Assembly: GCA_004431415.1 (NCBI GenBank)
Contig: QPMI01000434.1
Location: 1-64,000, forward strand
Direction of reading: 5' to 3'
DNA length: 64,000 bases
DNA from: Cyanophora paradoxa
Taxonomy: Eukaryota > Glaucocystophyceae > Cyanophorales > Cyanophoraceae
Program-made: the position numbers and the translations under genes
Shown here: positions 34,895 to 45,740 of the stretch, piece after piece
Numbering within the stretch: the first letter of the stretch is position 1
How the letters are laid out: the number at the start of each line of letters is the position of its first letter
The notes under the pieces: generated by a model
The model's database searches: none
What the model was told of the DNA's origin: nothing
What the model saw: only the letters and a program-made list of their open reading frames with translations

Positions 34895-36929
34895 CTACTG
34901 GGGCAGGGCGACGCGGAGGCCGCCGAGCTCGTTCTCGGGGGGGGCGAGGTCCGCGAGGTCGATGCCGTAGAGGGCGCCGTACTTGTCGCAGAGGTAGCGG
35001 AGGAAGACGGCGGGGTTCAGCGGCTGGCCCGTCACCGCCGCGCACAGCTCGTCCCCCGAGGCGTGCAGCGAGCCCAGGCGGTGCACCTTCTCCTTCAGCC
35101 ACTCCCGCAGCACCTTGAACTCTGCCCCCGCGTGCGCCCCTCAGGGCTCCCGGGGGCGCCTCCCCCCGGGGCGCGGGGGCACCGCCGGCGGCGAGCTTGG
35201 CGTTGAGGTCGGGGATCTCCTTCTGCGCCTGCGCGACGAGCTGCGCCGCGTACATCGCGCCAAGCGTGTACGACGGGAAGTAGCCCCAGGCCCCCGAGGG
35301 CCAGTGGATGTCCTGCAGGACGCCCACGCCGTGGTCCGGCGGCACCACCCCCAGGTACGAGCGGTACTGCGGGGGGTTCAGTCACGCCCGATCGCAGAGC
35401 GGGGCGGGCAGCCGGCGTCGACGTCGGAGCCGGGGGGGGTACCTTCTCGTTCCAGACTTCGGGGAGGTCCGACGCTCTGATCTGGAGGCGGGCGCGCGCT
35501 CAGACGCGCGGGGCGCGGGGCGCGGGGCGCGGGGCGCGGGGCGCGCGCCTTGCCGGCGAAGAGGTCGCGCTCGATCTCGAAGCGGACGATGATGTGCAGG
35601 GGGTACGTCACCTCGTCCGCCTCCACACGGATCAGGCTCTTCTCCACGAAGTTCTGCCGGGGCGGTCTCAGCGCGGGGAGAGCGGGGCAGAAGGGGCGCT
35701 CGCCTGGGCGCGGTAGAAGTTGTCGGGGGTGGCCCCCTTCTCGCCCCCGAAGCGGTCGGGGAAGGTCCGCTGCACCAGGGGCCCGAAGTGGCGCCAGAAG
35801 GCCATCGACTGGCCCACCTGCGCCCCCGCAAGGGCCCTCAGCGACCCGGGGGCAGGGCGGGGGGGCGGGGGGGCGGTGGGGCCGGGGGCGCGCCATGCGC
35901 TCCCAGAGGAGGGACTGGGACTCGTGGACGCCCATGGAGAGCGCCTCGTTCACCGGCTCGTCCGCGTGCTCCGCGTTTCGCCCCTGCTCGTACAGCGCGT
36001 GCCCTGCCCCCAGCACGGGGCGAGCCGCCCCGCGCCCCTCAGCTCGAGCCCGCGTGGGGCCGGCCTGCCCAGCGCGGGGCGCACCGGTCTCGTGGACGGT
36101 GCCGAAGAGGGAGGAGAGGAAGTCCTCCTCCCTGCGGAGGAGAGGAAGCTCGGGGCGGGGCGGGGTGAATGGGGGCGGGGCGGGGCGGGGCGGCACGTGT
36201 AGCGGGTCGTGATGCGGACGTCGGCGTGGGAGAAGGAGAAGGTGCACGGCTGCGGCGGGCGGCGCTCGACGAGGAGCAGAGGGGGGCGCCAGCGGGCAGG
36301 GGGGGTAGACGCACGTGGGCGGAGACGTCGAGGCGGCCGTTGTGCGTGTCGAACCCGAGGGCCCTCATCACCGTCTCCCCCAGCTCCACCTGCCCCCGCC
36401 GAGGTCACCAGCCGGCGAGGGGCCTCGGCGGGGGCGGCGGGGGCGGCGGGGGGCGGGCCTGGGCGGCTTTGGGGAAGGGCCCCTTGAGGAACTCGGTGCG
36501 GAAGGCGCGGTCCTTCTCTGCTGCCCCCGCCACCCGCTCCACCAGCGGCACCAGGCCCACCTGAGGGGCGGCCCGCCACGTCGAATCCCGTCCCGTCGCG
36601 TCGGGCGGGGCGGGGCCGCGAGGACCTTGAGGCGGTCGAAGATGGCGGAGATGCGCCCCGCGGTCATCCCCCGCTCGAACTGCGCGGCGGCGAGCTGCAG
36701 CTCCAGGTCCAAGATAGGGCGCCCCCGCCGCGCGCAGGGGGCCCCGGGCCCGCCGGCCTCTAGGAGCTCGATGCCGGCGGCGCGCGCGCCAAGGTGCGGG
36801 GAGGGCGGGGCCCGGGCGGGCGCGCACGTCGTCGATGGAGAGGTCGTAGGGGTCGGCCGTCGGGTCCACCGCCGCCGCCACCTCCCGCCGCACCTCCACC
36901 CACTTCTGCCTGCCCCCGCCGTCGCCAAG

Positions 36930-36964
<35 letters not shown>

Positions 36965-37803
36965 GGGCAGCGCACACGACGGGGATGTACCCGGCCGGGT
37001 CCTTTGCCTGCTTCGACTTCTTCCAGGCCTGCGAGGGCGGATGTGATGGGGGTGTCGGATAGCAGAGGGGGTACGGCCGCACGGCGACGCCCTCGGACTC
37101 GAGCGCCGCCATTCGCTGCGCGAGCTCCTTGGAGACCTTGACGGCCTTGCGGTACCGCCGCGCCGCGTCCCGCACGTTCGCCCGCTCGAAGCTGCGCCCC
37201 GTGAGGCCGGCCGCGGGGCGGCAGGGGCGCGAGGCCTAGGGGAGGAGCAGGGGCGCACGGGTCGAGGCAGGCGAGGTCGGACGCCTCGAGGGAGGAAATG
37301 AGCTGCCCCAGCTCCGCAGAGGTCTCCTTCTCGTGGCAGACCCCCGCGAGCGCCGCCTTCTGCATGCCGCGCGCCTCCTCCGCGCCCTCCGGCATCTGGG
37401 TCTCCTCCTGCGCGGCCACGATGAGCGCGCTGCGAGGAGTGACCGCGTGCGCGCCCCACTCACGTCCCAAGCCAGCAGCTCTGCGGTCGTGCAGTCCGGT
37501 CGACGTCAGCGTCAAGCAGCACGCGCGGTCAGCGCTCGTTGGCAGCGCACCTTTCACCTGCCCCAGGCGCGCAATCTCCTGGAGCAGCTTGGCCAGGCGG
37601 TCATAAGCCGCCTTGGTTTCGCCGGCGCTGGCGTACTTCGAGGCGGCGACCATGCTTGTTGTTCGCAAGAAGCGTGGAGCTGAAAAGGCGCGCTGGACCG
37701 GCTTGGAGCGGGGCTGTATGCGCGGTACGAACGCGCTGCTTAGGCTGCGTGCAAGAACCGAGCTGCGGCTGCCTCGGACGAATGCAACAGGGCACGCGAA
37801 CAT
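34895..37803 (-). CDS. M32 family metallocarboxypeptidase (carboxypeptidase Taq type) with N-terminal presequence
   Basis: Zinc carboxypeptidase that removes C-terminal residues. The start at 37803 gives an Arg/Ser/Ala-rich leader, MFACPVAFVRGSRSSVLARS with no acidic residues for about 50 positions, typical of a mitochondrial or plastid presequence; the mature part begins near KYASAGETKAAYDRLAKLLQ. Family landmarks: EETQMPEGAEEARGMQKAAL and CHEKETSAELGQLI; AWKKSKQAKDPAGYIP; MRALGFDTHNGRLDVSAHV; FSFSHADVRITTRYT; active site HETGHALYEQGRN (HExxH); GVHESQSLLWERM; LIRVEADEVTYPLHIIVRFE; DIHWPSGAWGYFPSYTLGAM; and the closing REWLKEKVHRLGS with YLCDKYGALYGI. Length fits the usual roughly 500 residues. 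It is head-to-head with LCMT1, start codons 49 bp apart. An intron holds a 31-G tract. Confidence 0.92.
36933..36963. repeat. Poly-G tract in an M32 peptidase intron
   Basis: 31 consecutive G on the + strand, so C on the coding strand, between the exon with LSIDDV and the exon with AWKKSKQAKDPAGYIP. Likely length-variable. Confidence 0.85.
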
Positions 37804-37852
37804 GCGAGGGTATCGTTGAATACTTCGTTACGCTTGCGCCAGCGAACTTCGA
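37804..37852. promoter_or_regulatory. 49-bp spacer between divergent start codons (M32 peptidase / LCMT1)
   Basis: Only 49 bp lie between two outward-facing ATGs. Transcription starts for both genes must lie in this spacer or inside the opposite gene's leader, so the 5' ends may overlap. Inferred from geometry. Confidence 0.5.
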
Positions 37853-39785
37853 ATGGAGCCCGCACAGACTCCGGCGTCGCCGGGCAGTACGGGCACGTTG
37901 CACAGAGTGCCGTCGACGCACGGGCACAAGTCGGACCACGCAGTCCAGGTGTGCCGCGTACGCGACAGCCGCAGTGGCGTCGCTGACGCGCCCGACGCAG
38001 CAAACGAACGACGATGCGGCCATGAGCAAGCTGTGCGTAGATGACGCGGCGCTCGTGCCGCCGGTTCCTCGGCCGCGCGGGCGTGCCTGAGCGCGTCCCG
38101 CGCAGGTCAGCCGTGAAGATGGGCTACGTCCGGGACGATCTAGTGCAGTGCTTTGTCAGGAGAGCGCAGCGGAGGCCGCCGATAATCAACCGCGGTGCGG
38201 CAGCTAAGCGGCGGCTGCTGGCGGTGGCGGCGGGGCCGACGCGGGGGCGCAGGCTACTGGGCGCGGTACGGAGCAGTGACGACGCTGCTGAGGCGGTTCA
38301 TGGCGCTGGGCGGGCCAGGCGTGCGGAAGCAGGTGGTCTCCCTCGGCGCCGGCTTCGACACCACCTTCTTCCACCTGCGGGCGCGCCCCGCCCCGCCCCC
38401 CGCACCCGGCCCCCCGCCCCCCCGAGCGCCCCGCAGAGGCAGAACGCCACGCCCGCCGCCTTTCTCGAGATCGATTTCCCCGAGGCGCGCCGGCCCCGCC
38501 CCGCCCCGCCCCGCCCCGCCCCGCCCCGCCCCGCCCCGCCCCGCCGCGCGGGTGCTGAGCGGCGGGGGCAGGTGTGCGTGAAGAAGAAGGAGGTCATCTC
38601 GCGGCACGAGGAGATGCGCGGGATGCTCGGGCCCGACCCCGCACAGTGCCTCGGCTTCGGTGCGCGCCACCTGCCGCCACCCCGCCGCGTCCTGCCGCGC
38701 CCCTCACGCGAGGAGGCGCAGACGGGGGCGAGATCCACGGGGAGGGTACCACCTCGTGGGGCGGACCTGCGGCACGTCGAGCAGGCGCGTCCGTGCCCCG
38801 CCCCGGCGGCCGGCCCGGGCGGCGGCTCAGGGGCGCGTAGCTCGAGGCGGCGGTCGCCAAGGCGGGCCTCGACGCCGCGTGCGCGCCCGCCCCTCCCGCC
38901 CCCGCCCCGCCCCGCCCCCGCCGCCTCCGAGGCCGGAGCGGGGCCAGGCTGCCGACGCTGGTGCTGGCGGAGTGCGTGCTGGTGTACCTGCCCCCGGCCG
39001 CCAGCGAGGCCGTCCTCGCCTGGGCCGCCCGCAGGCGAGCGCCCCGGCGAGCCAGCGTGTGATCTGTGCGTTGAGCGCGCTTCCCCCGCAGCTTCCGGAC
39101 GGCGGCGTTCGTGGCGTACGAGATGTACAAGCCGAACGACCCCTTCGGGGCCACCATGGTCTCCAACCTCCAGGCCCGCCAGCTCTCGCCCCCCCTCCTC
39201 CCTCTCTCGAGGGCCCGCGCGCGACGCCGGCCGCAGGAGCGCGGCTGCGCGCTGCTCGGCATCGCCGCGTACCCCGACGAGGCCTCTCAGATCGACCGCT
39301 ACCTCCGCAACGGCTGGGCCACCGTGCGCGCCCCGAGGCCGCCGGCGCCGTGGCCGCCGAGAGGGGAGCTGAGTGGTGCCCGCCCGGGGCGCGCAGGGGA
39401 GGCTGGTGGACATGCTGGCGGTGTACGAGGAGTGCCTCGACGTCGACGAGATCCGCAGGCGCGCCCCGCGCCGCGCTCTGCAAGGGCCGAGCGAGCGCCC
39501 TGAGGGGGGCCCCGGCAGGGTGGAGCGCCTGGAGATCTTCGACGAGCTCGAGGAGTGGCGGCTCATGCTCTCCCACTACTTCGTCTCCTGGGCCACCCGC
39601 GTCCGCCCCGCCCTCCAGCGGGGCCGGCAGCGCGGCGCCGGTGACGCCGGCCGCAGGACGAGGCGGGGACGGGCCTCCTGCACGGCTTCGGCTTCGACAT
39701 GCACCCGCCCGTCCATGGCCACCGGCCCCCGGGCCGCCCCGGCCCGGGCCCGGGGGGGCCCGGCCCCGGCCTTCCCGCCGGGTAG
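37853..39785 (+). CDS. LCMT1: Leucine carboxyl methyltransferase 1-like (PP2A catalytic subunit methyltransferase)
   Basis: Uses S-adenosylmethionine to methylate the C-terminal Leu of the PP2A catalytic subunit, which controls holoenzyme assembly. Exon 1 starts MEPAQTPASPGSTGTLHRVP; introns then join HAVQ to QTNDDAAMSKL and to SAVKMGYVRDDLVQCFVRRA, RRPPIINRG and YWARYGAVTTLLRRF. The SAM-binding motif is VVSLGAGFDTTFFHL. LVLAECVLVYLPPAASEAV is the second core motif. C-terminal exons read FVAYEMYKPNDPFGATMVSN, GCALLGIAAYPDEASQIDRY, FDELEEWRLMLSHYFVSWAT and DEAGTGLLHGFGFD, ending in a Pro/Gly tail and TAG at 39783-39785. One intron (about 38487-38570) carries a long ccgcc repeat. All landmarks of the family appear in order. 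Confidence 0.92.
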
Positions 39786-40565
39786 GCCCCTGCCAGCGCT
39801 CCCGCCGCCCCCGGCCTCGCTCTTTCCTTTGAAATTCCGGATCCCTGCTGCTGCCTCGCCCCTCCCATCGCCGTTCGCCCTTTTTCGAGTTCTACGATGC
39901 AAAACGAAGCAATCCCGAAGATTGAGATTTTCACGTGACGAGCTTCGGCTTTCGTCACGATCGGGAGTTGCAGCACATGGCCCTCGACACACACCCTCTA
40001 CCCTCCGGACACACACCCTGTAGCCCCAAAAAGCATTGAATCACCGGGCACTCATCTTGCCAAGTTGCCAAATTATTAAATCCGATGATGAAACCGATGA
40101 TCATGAATACCACGGCGTCCTGCGGCGTCATGCATATGCATGTGACAGCATTCCGGGATCCGCAGACCGATCGACCAATTCAAGGCCCTGGCGCACCGTG
40201 GCACACCGAATCCCATTGCAAAGCTCAGCTCATCATGGCATGATCAGCCACGTGACAGCCGCAACGCAAGGGGCGGGGGAGCCTCGGGAGAGCCTTCAGC
40301 CTATTTGATGCTCAGCGGCCGCGGCTCTCGAGTTCGATGAATCGAATCATCGGAATCTGAGAGGCCTTCCGATGAATCTGAGAGGCCGGGCCTCAGGGCC
40401 TGAAGCCTTGAAGGGCACCAGTACGACGGGCACTCGAAGACCGCGAGGCAGACACTTCGAACCGATTAGCCGTGGCTTCCGAATTCAAGTACTCTGACAC
40501 AAGGGTCAAAGAATGCGCGGATTGCATTGCCCGGATCAGCTGCTGGAAGCAGGGCAAGAGAGAGG
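39786..40565. other. Convergent intergenic stretch with short dispersed repeats
   Basis: Lower GC. Holds gcaccgtggcac (40193-40204), aatccgatgat (40078-40088) and a duplicated 14-mer at 40353 and 40374. The first two recur near 56.7 kb. No gene was recognised. Confidence 0.6.
40353..40387. repeat. Direct repeat of gaatctgagaggcc
   Basis: Two identical 14-bp copies at 40353-40366 and 40374-40387, 21 bp apart, each preceded by a cgatga/catcgg-type sequence. Confidence 0.75.
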
Positions 40566-43500
40566 CTATCGTAGCAGGAGCGGGGGGGAGGCGAGAGCGG
40601 AGGCGCTGGCGCGGCGGCGGAGGGGCGCCGGCGCGGCGAAGGGGGCCCCGGGCCCCGCCGGCGTGCCTGCGCGGGGGCGGTGAGACAGCGCCCCGTGTTG
40701 CGGGGGCCGGGTGCGAGGCGGCGGACCCTGGTAGTGGTAGGCGATGGCGGCGAGCTGCTCGTGGCGCTCCGCCCCGGGCGCGTCTTGGCCGCCGAGAGGG
40801 GCCGCACCTTGCCGCCCGCATGAGCCCCAGCGTCGCTGGGGCCCGCCCGGCTCGGGGTGGTGGCGCGGCGGGCGGCGAGGGCGCCCAGCTGGTGGGCGAG
40901 CCAGGCCGCCCCGGGACCGCTCGGAGCGCGGCTTTCAGCGTCGCCACGGCCGCCGCGAGCGTCGGCGGGCCCGAGGGGCCCCCTGCGCGGGGCCGTAGAA
41001 GCCGCCGCCGAGGGCCGGCGCGGAGACGCGGCGGAGGGGCACGGAGGTGGCGGTCGCTGCGACGGTGGCCGGCGGGGCGGCGGGGATGGCTGCGGGGTCG
41101 GCCGTCACCTGCCGCAGCCCCGAGCGGGAGCCCGAGTGCGCGAGCCCGGGGGCGCCCGAGGCGGGGCCGGGGGAGGCGGGGACGGAGGAAGGCGGGGAGG
41201 GGTGCTGCTCGGGGCCTGGGGCCGCAGCCGGGGCCAGGACAGCGGCGGGGCCGGGAGGCGCCGAGCACGAAGGAGGAGCCGCGGGAGAGGCTGCGGCGCG
41301 GCCGGCCGACGACGGCCGCTGCGAGGCCGCCGACGAGGGCGCGGGCGGCGGCGGGGCGAGGCCGGGCGCCCCTCGGGCTCGCCGGCTGCGGTGGGGTAGT
41401 GGAGGTCGGCGAGGGAGCCGGCGGGGGTGGACCGGCGGCGCTCGAGGAGGCGCTGGAGGGCGGGCGGGGCGTGCGCCTCCCGCGCCGCGCCGCCCTCTGG
41501 GAAGTCGGGGTGGAGGGCGGTGGCCCGCAGGGGCGTGAACGCGCCCCGCGCGAGCTGCACGACGTGCGCCGCGTGCCGCAGCCGGTGCGCCCCGTGCGGG
41601 CCCTCCCCGCCCCGCAGCGCCGGCGCCGACGCCGGCCGCCCCAGCGCCGCCGGCGGCGCGAGGCGGGCCGGCTCGGCCCCCCGCCGGGAGCGGCAGGGGC
41701 CCGGCGGCGCTGGCGAGGGGTACGGGGGCGGGGCACGGCCGGCGAGGGCCGCCCCGCCGCCCCCGGCGTCGCCGGCCCCGCGAAGGCGGCGAGCGACGCC
41801 TCCCGCTCCAGCGCCGACCCCGAGCCCTGCCCCGCCCCCGCCCCGCCTCAGCTCAGCCGCTCGGCCCCGCGCGGGCGGGCGGAGCGGGGCGGCGGCGCAC
41901 CGGTCGGGCGGGCCTGGGCGGGAGTCCGGGGCGGGGCGCGTGCTCTGCGCCGAGCCGGGCGGCTGCTACCTGCGCTGCCGACGCGGCTGGACGCCTGCCT
42001 CGGGCCGACGCCGCCGGCCCGGGCCGCCTGCTGCTGCTCCTCGTCGCGCCCGCTCTGGGCGCCCTCGGAGCCGGAGCCCCAGCCCGACGCCGAGGGGCCC
42101 AGCGGGAGCCCGTCGACGGGCCCCGCCGAAGCCCTGCCCGCCGGGCTGGCGCGGCCCGTGGGGCTCGCGCGGCCGGCCGCGCTGGACCGGCCCGAGGCCG
42201 GCTGCGGCCCGCCGGGGGCGTCGCGCGGCCCGAGGCCGCCTCCGAGAGGGCCCCCGACGCCGGCGCCTCCTGTCGGCGCGAGCACGGCGGCCGTCAGCGG
42301 GCGCCGGCAGCAAACCGAAGCAGCGGGGGCGGCTGGAGCGGGCGCACGGGCCCCGCCACGGTGATGAGGGGCGTCTGCCCCTGTCCCTGCAGCTGCCCCC
42401 GCTCCGAGCTCCGCACGCTCGCGCTCTCCGCGTCACTCGCGGCGCCGGCCTCGCCGGGCGGCTCCTTGCCGCCCGCCACGCAGTTCCGCACCTGCCGCAG
42501 CGCGTCAGCTCAGCGCCCCGCTCCCGTCCCTCCCCCGCGTCAGCGATGGCGCGCCTTGCCGACCATGCCCGGGGCCGGGGCCGGGGCCGGGGCCGGGGCC
42601 GGGGCCGGGAGGGCGGGGTCAGGGGAGGGGGATGGGGAGGAGAAGGAGGGGCCGGAGGCGGGGGCCGGGGAAGTGCGGCGGCCCCACTGCGCCTGGTCCT
42701 TCTGGAGCGACTCGACGAGGCTCTCGCTGGTGACCACCTGCGGCCCGCTCGGCTTCGGCGCCCGCCCCAGCAGCTCGTCCAGCGTCTGAGCCCCGTCTGA
42801 GCCTCTTCCAGGGGGAGGGGAGGGGGGAGGAAAGGCTCCAGAACTCGCCATGGGCCTTCGGGGCTCCGGTGCGGCGGCCGGCTCCTCCTTCTCGCCGCGG
42901 GCGGCCTGCGGAGGGGCGGCCTCAGAGCGGGGCGGGGCCTGGGGAGGCGCTCTCCCGGGCGCACGCGCTCGGCGGCCTCGCGGGCGCGCTGCTGGGCGAG
43001 CGTCTCGATCTTCTCCCCGGCCTTGAGCGCCGAAGGGACCGCCCAGGCCGCCTTGATGCGCTCCCCCCCGAAGCCCTCCTCGGCGGTCTTGGCCTTGCCG
43101 AGCGCGGCGGCGGTGGCGGTGCCGGGGGGTAGGCCCATGGCGGCGCCCTTGCGGAGGCGCTCCTCGGCGAGGCGGACGTCGATCTGCTCGAGGGCGGCCC
43201 GTCGCGCCGCCGCCCGCTCCATCTCCTCGATCTCGCGCTGCCGCCGCAGGATGTCCCCGATGATCGCGTCCGCCTGCGCCCCCCGCTCCCGCTCCGCCCG
43301 CGTCACCGCCTCCTCGTCCACCGGCGCCGCCGCGGGGGGGGCCTCCGCGGGGGCCGCCTCGGGCTCGGGGGCCGCCTCGGGGGCCGGGGCGGCCTCCTCC
43401 TCCTCGGGGGCCCTGGCGACCTTCATGGACTTGCGGGAGGCCGCCATCGAGCTGAACGCCGCCTGCCGCCCGCAGCTCAGCGCCCGCCCCGCATCCAGGC

Positions 43501-45241
43501 CAGAGGAGGGGGACGGGGGCGCGCCCGGAGGCCGGCGAGGCGGCGCAGGGTGCCCCCCGTGAACTTCTGCGACCGCTGCCGCTCCCGCTCTGCCCGCCCG
43601 CCCCCTCAGGCCCGCCCCGCCCCGCCCCGCCCCGCGCGCTGGGACGCGCCCTCGAGCCCCCAGGCGCGGCGGCGGGTGTTGTCGATCTCGGAGAGCTTGA
43701 GCTGCACGGAGAGGTAGACCTCGAGATGGCTCGACGCCTGCCGCAACGGTGAGGGCCAGCACGCGCGGGAGGGGGCGAGGGGGGCGGGCCTGGGTGTAGC
43801 AGGGGGGGTCCTCCGGCTGGGGCACCCCGAGGAGCTTCCAGAGCCTGCGGGGCAGGGCCAGCCCGGGATCGCTCGCAGGCTCTCTCTCACGCCAAGGCGC
43901 GCAACGCAGGGCGCTGGGACCTGCCTACAAATGCGGTAAACGGCGGCGGCGGCGCGGCGGGCGGGGTCGTCGGGTGCGAGTGCGGCCTCCAGCGTGTGCC
44001 GGTAGAGTTGATTTCCCCCGAAGCGGAGCCCCGCCTCGTCGGCGGCCCCCAGCAGCAGCTCCGTCACGCGGAAGGCGATCGCGTTGAACCCGTCCCACGT
44101 CTCCTCGTCCACCGCTGAGCGAGGGCGTCGGGAGGGCGCGAGGGAGGGGGAGGGGTGTCCGCCGCAGGCGCACAGCACTCTTCGACGACGCGCGTGAGCG
44201 CTGCGCGCGCCGTCGACCCGCGTGAGCGCTACGCGCGCGCGCGGCCGAGGTGGGCCCGCGCGCACCCTCGAGGAAGAAGTACCAGGAGAGGGGCTCGTTC
44301 GAGGGCATCGCCAGGCTGCAGGCCGCCGGCCGCGTCACGGATCGCAGGGCGAGCGGCAGGGCGAGGGGGGCCGGAGAGGGCGCCTGATTGCGGCGCGGCG
44401 GCACTCGCGCTCGAGCTCCGCCACGTACTTCTTCAGGCGCCGCTCCACCACCGCCCCCGGCCCGTCCCTTCCCAGGCGGAGCGCTCGATGGGCGGAGGCG
44501 AGGGGGGAAGGGGCGGCACCTCTCGCGCGGCTTCTTATCCGCCGTGGCCGCGCCGGCGGAGGACGGGCCCGCCGCCTCCTGCGCGCGCGGGGCGTCAGAG
44601 CAGCAGAGAAAGAAGGGTGCGGGCGGGCCTCCTTCCCCTTGGCGCCCTCCCCCTCCCCCTCCTCCTCGTCGCTCTCGTCGCCCTTGGTGCGGCGCCGGCG
44701 GCCGCGGCGCGAGGGCGAGGAGGCCGCAGCCTTCTCGGGGGTGCCGGGGGCCTCCCCGCCCCCGGCCACGCTTCCGGCCCCGGGCTCGTCGCCCTGGCCG
44801 GGCTCCTCGGCGAAGCGGGCGGTGCGGGCGGTGCGGGCGGTGGTGGCCGTGGAGCGCGCCGTCGAGTCCCCGTCCTGCATCGCCCTCTTCAGCGCCGCCG
44901 CCGCCGCCTTGAAGCCCCCCGCGAAGCTCACGCCCCGCCGCTCCGTCCCCGCCCCCGCCTCCGCCTTCCCAGCGGCTGCCGCAGCAGCCGCCGCTGCCGC
45001 CGCCGCAGCCATGGCCGGCGTCGGGGACGGCGGCTCTTTCGGAGTCACCGGTTCTGGCTTGTCCAGCATTTGCAGGGCCAAGGGCCCGTACGCGTCCTTG
45101 TAGGGGACGCCTGCGGGGGAGTGAGCAAGGACGAGGCGGATCGCCGAGAGCGAGCGCACCCACTGAGGCTCTCCAGGCTCCGAGCATCGTCGTACCGAGC
45201 GCCGCCGCTTCCACCGGCGCCAGGGTTGTTGTTGGGAGCAT
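40566..45241 (-). CDS. Unknown protein A: conserved module shared with divergent neighbour B
   Basis: Not a family I recognise. Start at 45241: MLPTTTLAPVEAAALG joins over an intron to VPYKDAYGPLALQMLDKPEP. Then a poly-Ala run, FAGGFKAAAAALKRAMQDGD, Thr/Ala repeats and a Glu-rich stretch, and a coiled-coil-like VERRLKKYVAELERECRR. The shared module follows on several exons: EPLSWYFFLEG, DEETWDGFNAIAFRVTELLL, GNQLYRHTLEAALAPDDPAR, VYRICRLWKLLGVPQPED and ASSHLEVYLSVQLKLSEIDN with TRRRAWGLE after it. Next an exon opens AASRKSMKVARAPEEEE and has a long charged helix QREIEEMERAAARRAALEQI. The rest is low complexity (RASPTGRASPAGRAS repeats). The final exons, joined by a GTCCGC-donor intron, read EQLAAIAYHYQ and end ASPPLLLR, TAG at 40566-40568. 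The 3' half is tentative. Confidence 0.6.
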
Positions 45242-45740
45242 TGATCTAGCTCCTCCGAGTTACAGATCACTGTCTAAACGGAAAGCATGCTCGAGCAAAG
45301 CCTAGGCGTGCTGGAGCCACGCGCTGGCTCTGCGTCTGAGTAACTCTCGGAGACAGAGCGCGTACAGCCTCACTGCGCACGACCCACGACTCCCACCGCC
45401 CTGAATGCGCGTGCGCAGCTGCAGGAGCCCTTGAGCTCTGCCCCGCCTTCAGCTACTGGTGCCGTTCTAAGAGCGACAGCTGGCCAAATGTGTTGCGAAC
45501 TGGCCCGGCTAGCAGCGGCGCAGGAAGCAGCGAGCACTGCAGTCCCCCCAAGCGTCGGAAAGGTTTGTAGCTAAGCCAACCGAGTCATCAGGAGCGTCTG
45601 GCCGTGCCCCACTATGGAGCGCCGTTGCATCCTGTATTAGCTGAGCCTCCACATCTACAGCGTATCGTACAGCGTGCCGCACACACGCAGCGCCTAACGA
45701 GCGTCAACTGGGCCCGCAAGACGAGGGCCGCGCGTTCAGC
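45242..45740. promoter_or_regulatory. Divergent spacer between related genes A and B
   Basis: 499 bp between outward-facing start codons at 45241 and 45741, clearly less GC-rich than either gene. It probably holds both promoters. No motif was identified. Confidence 0.5.

Noticed and set aside
36933-36963. Telomeric or assembly-gap filler
   Set aside because: Pure G without a telomere unit, inside a gene with intact exons on both sides.
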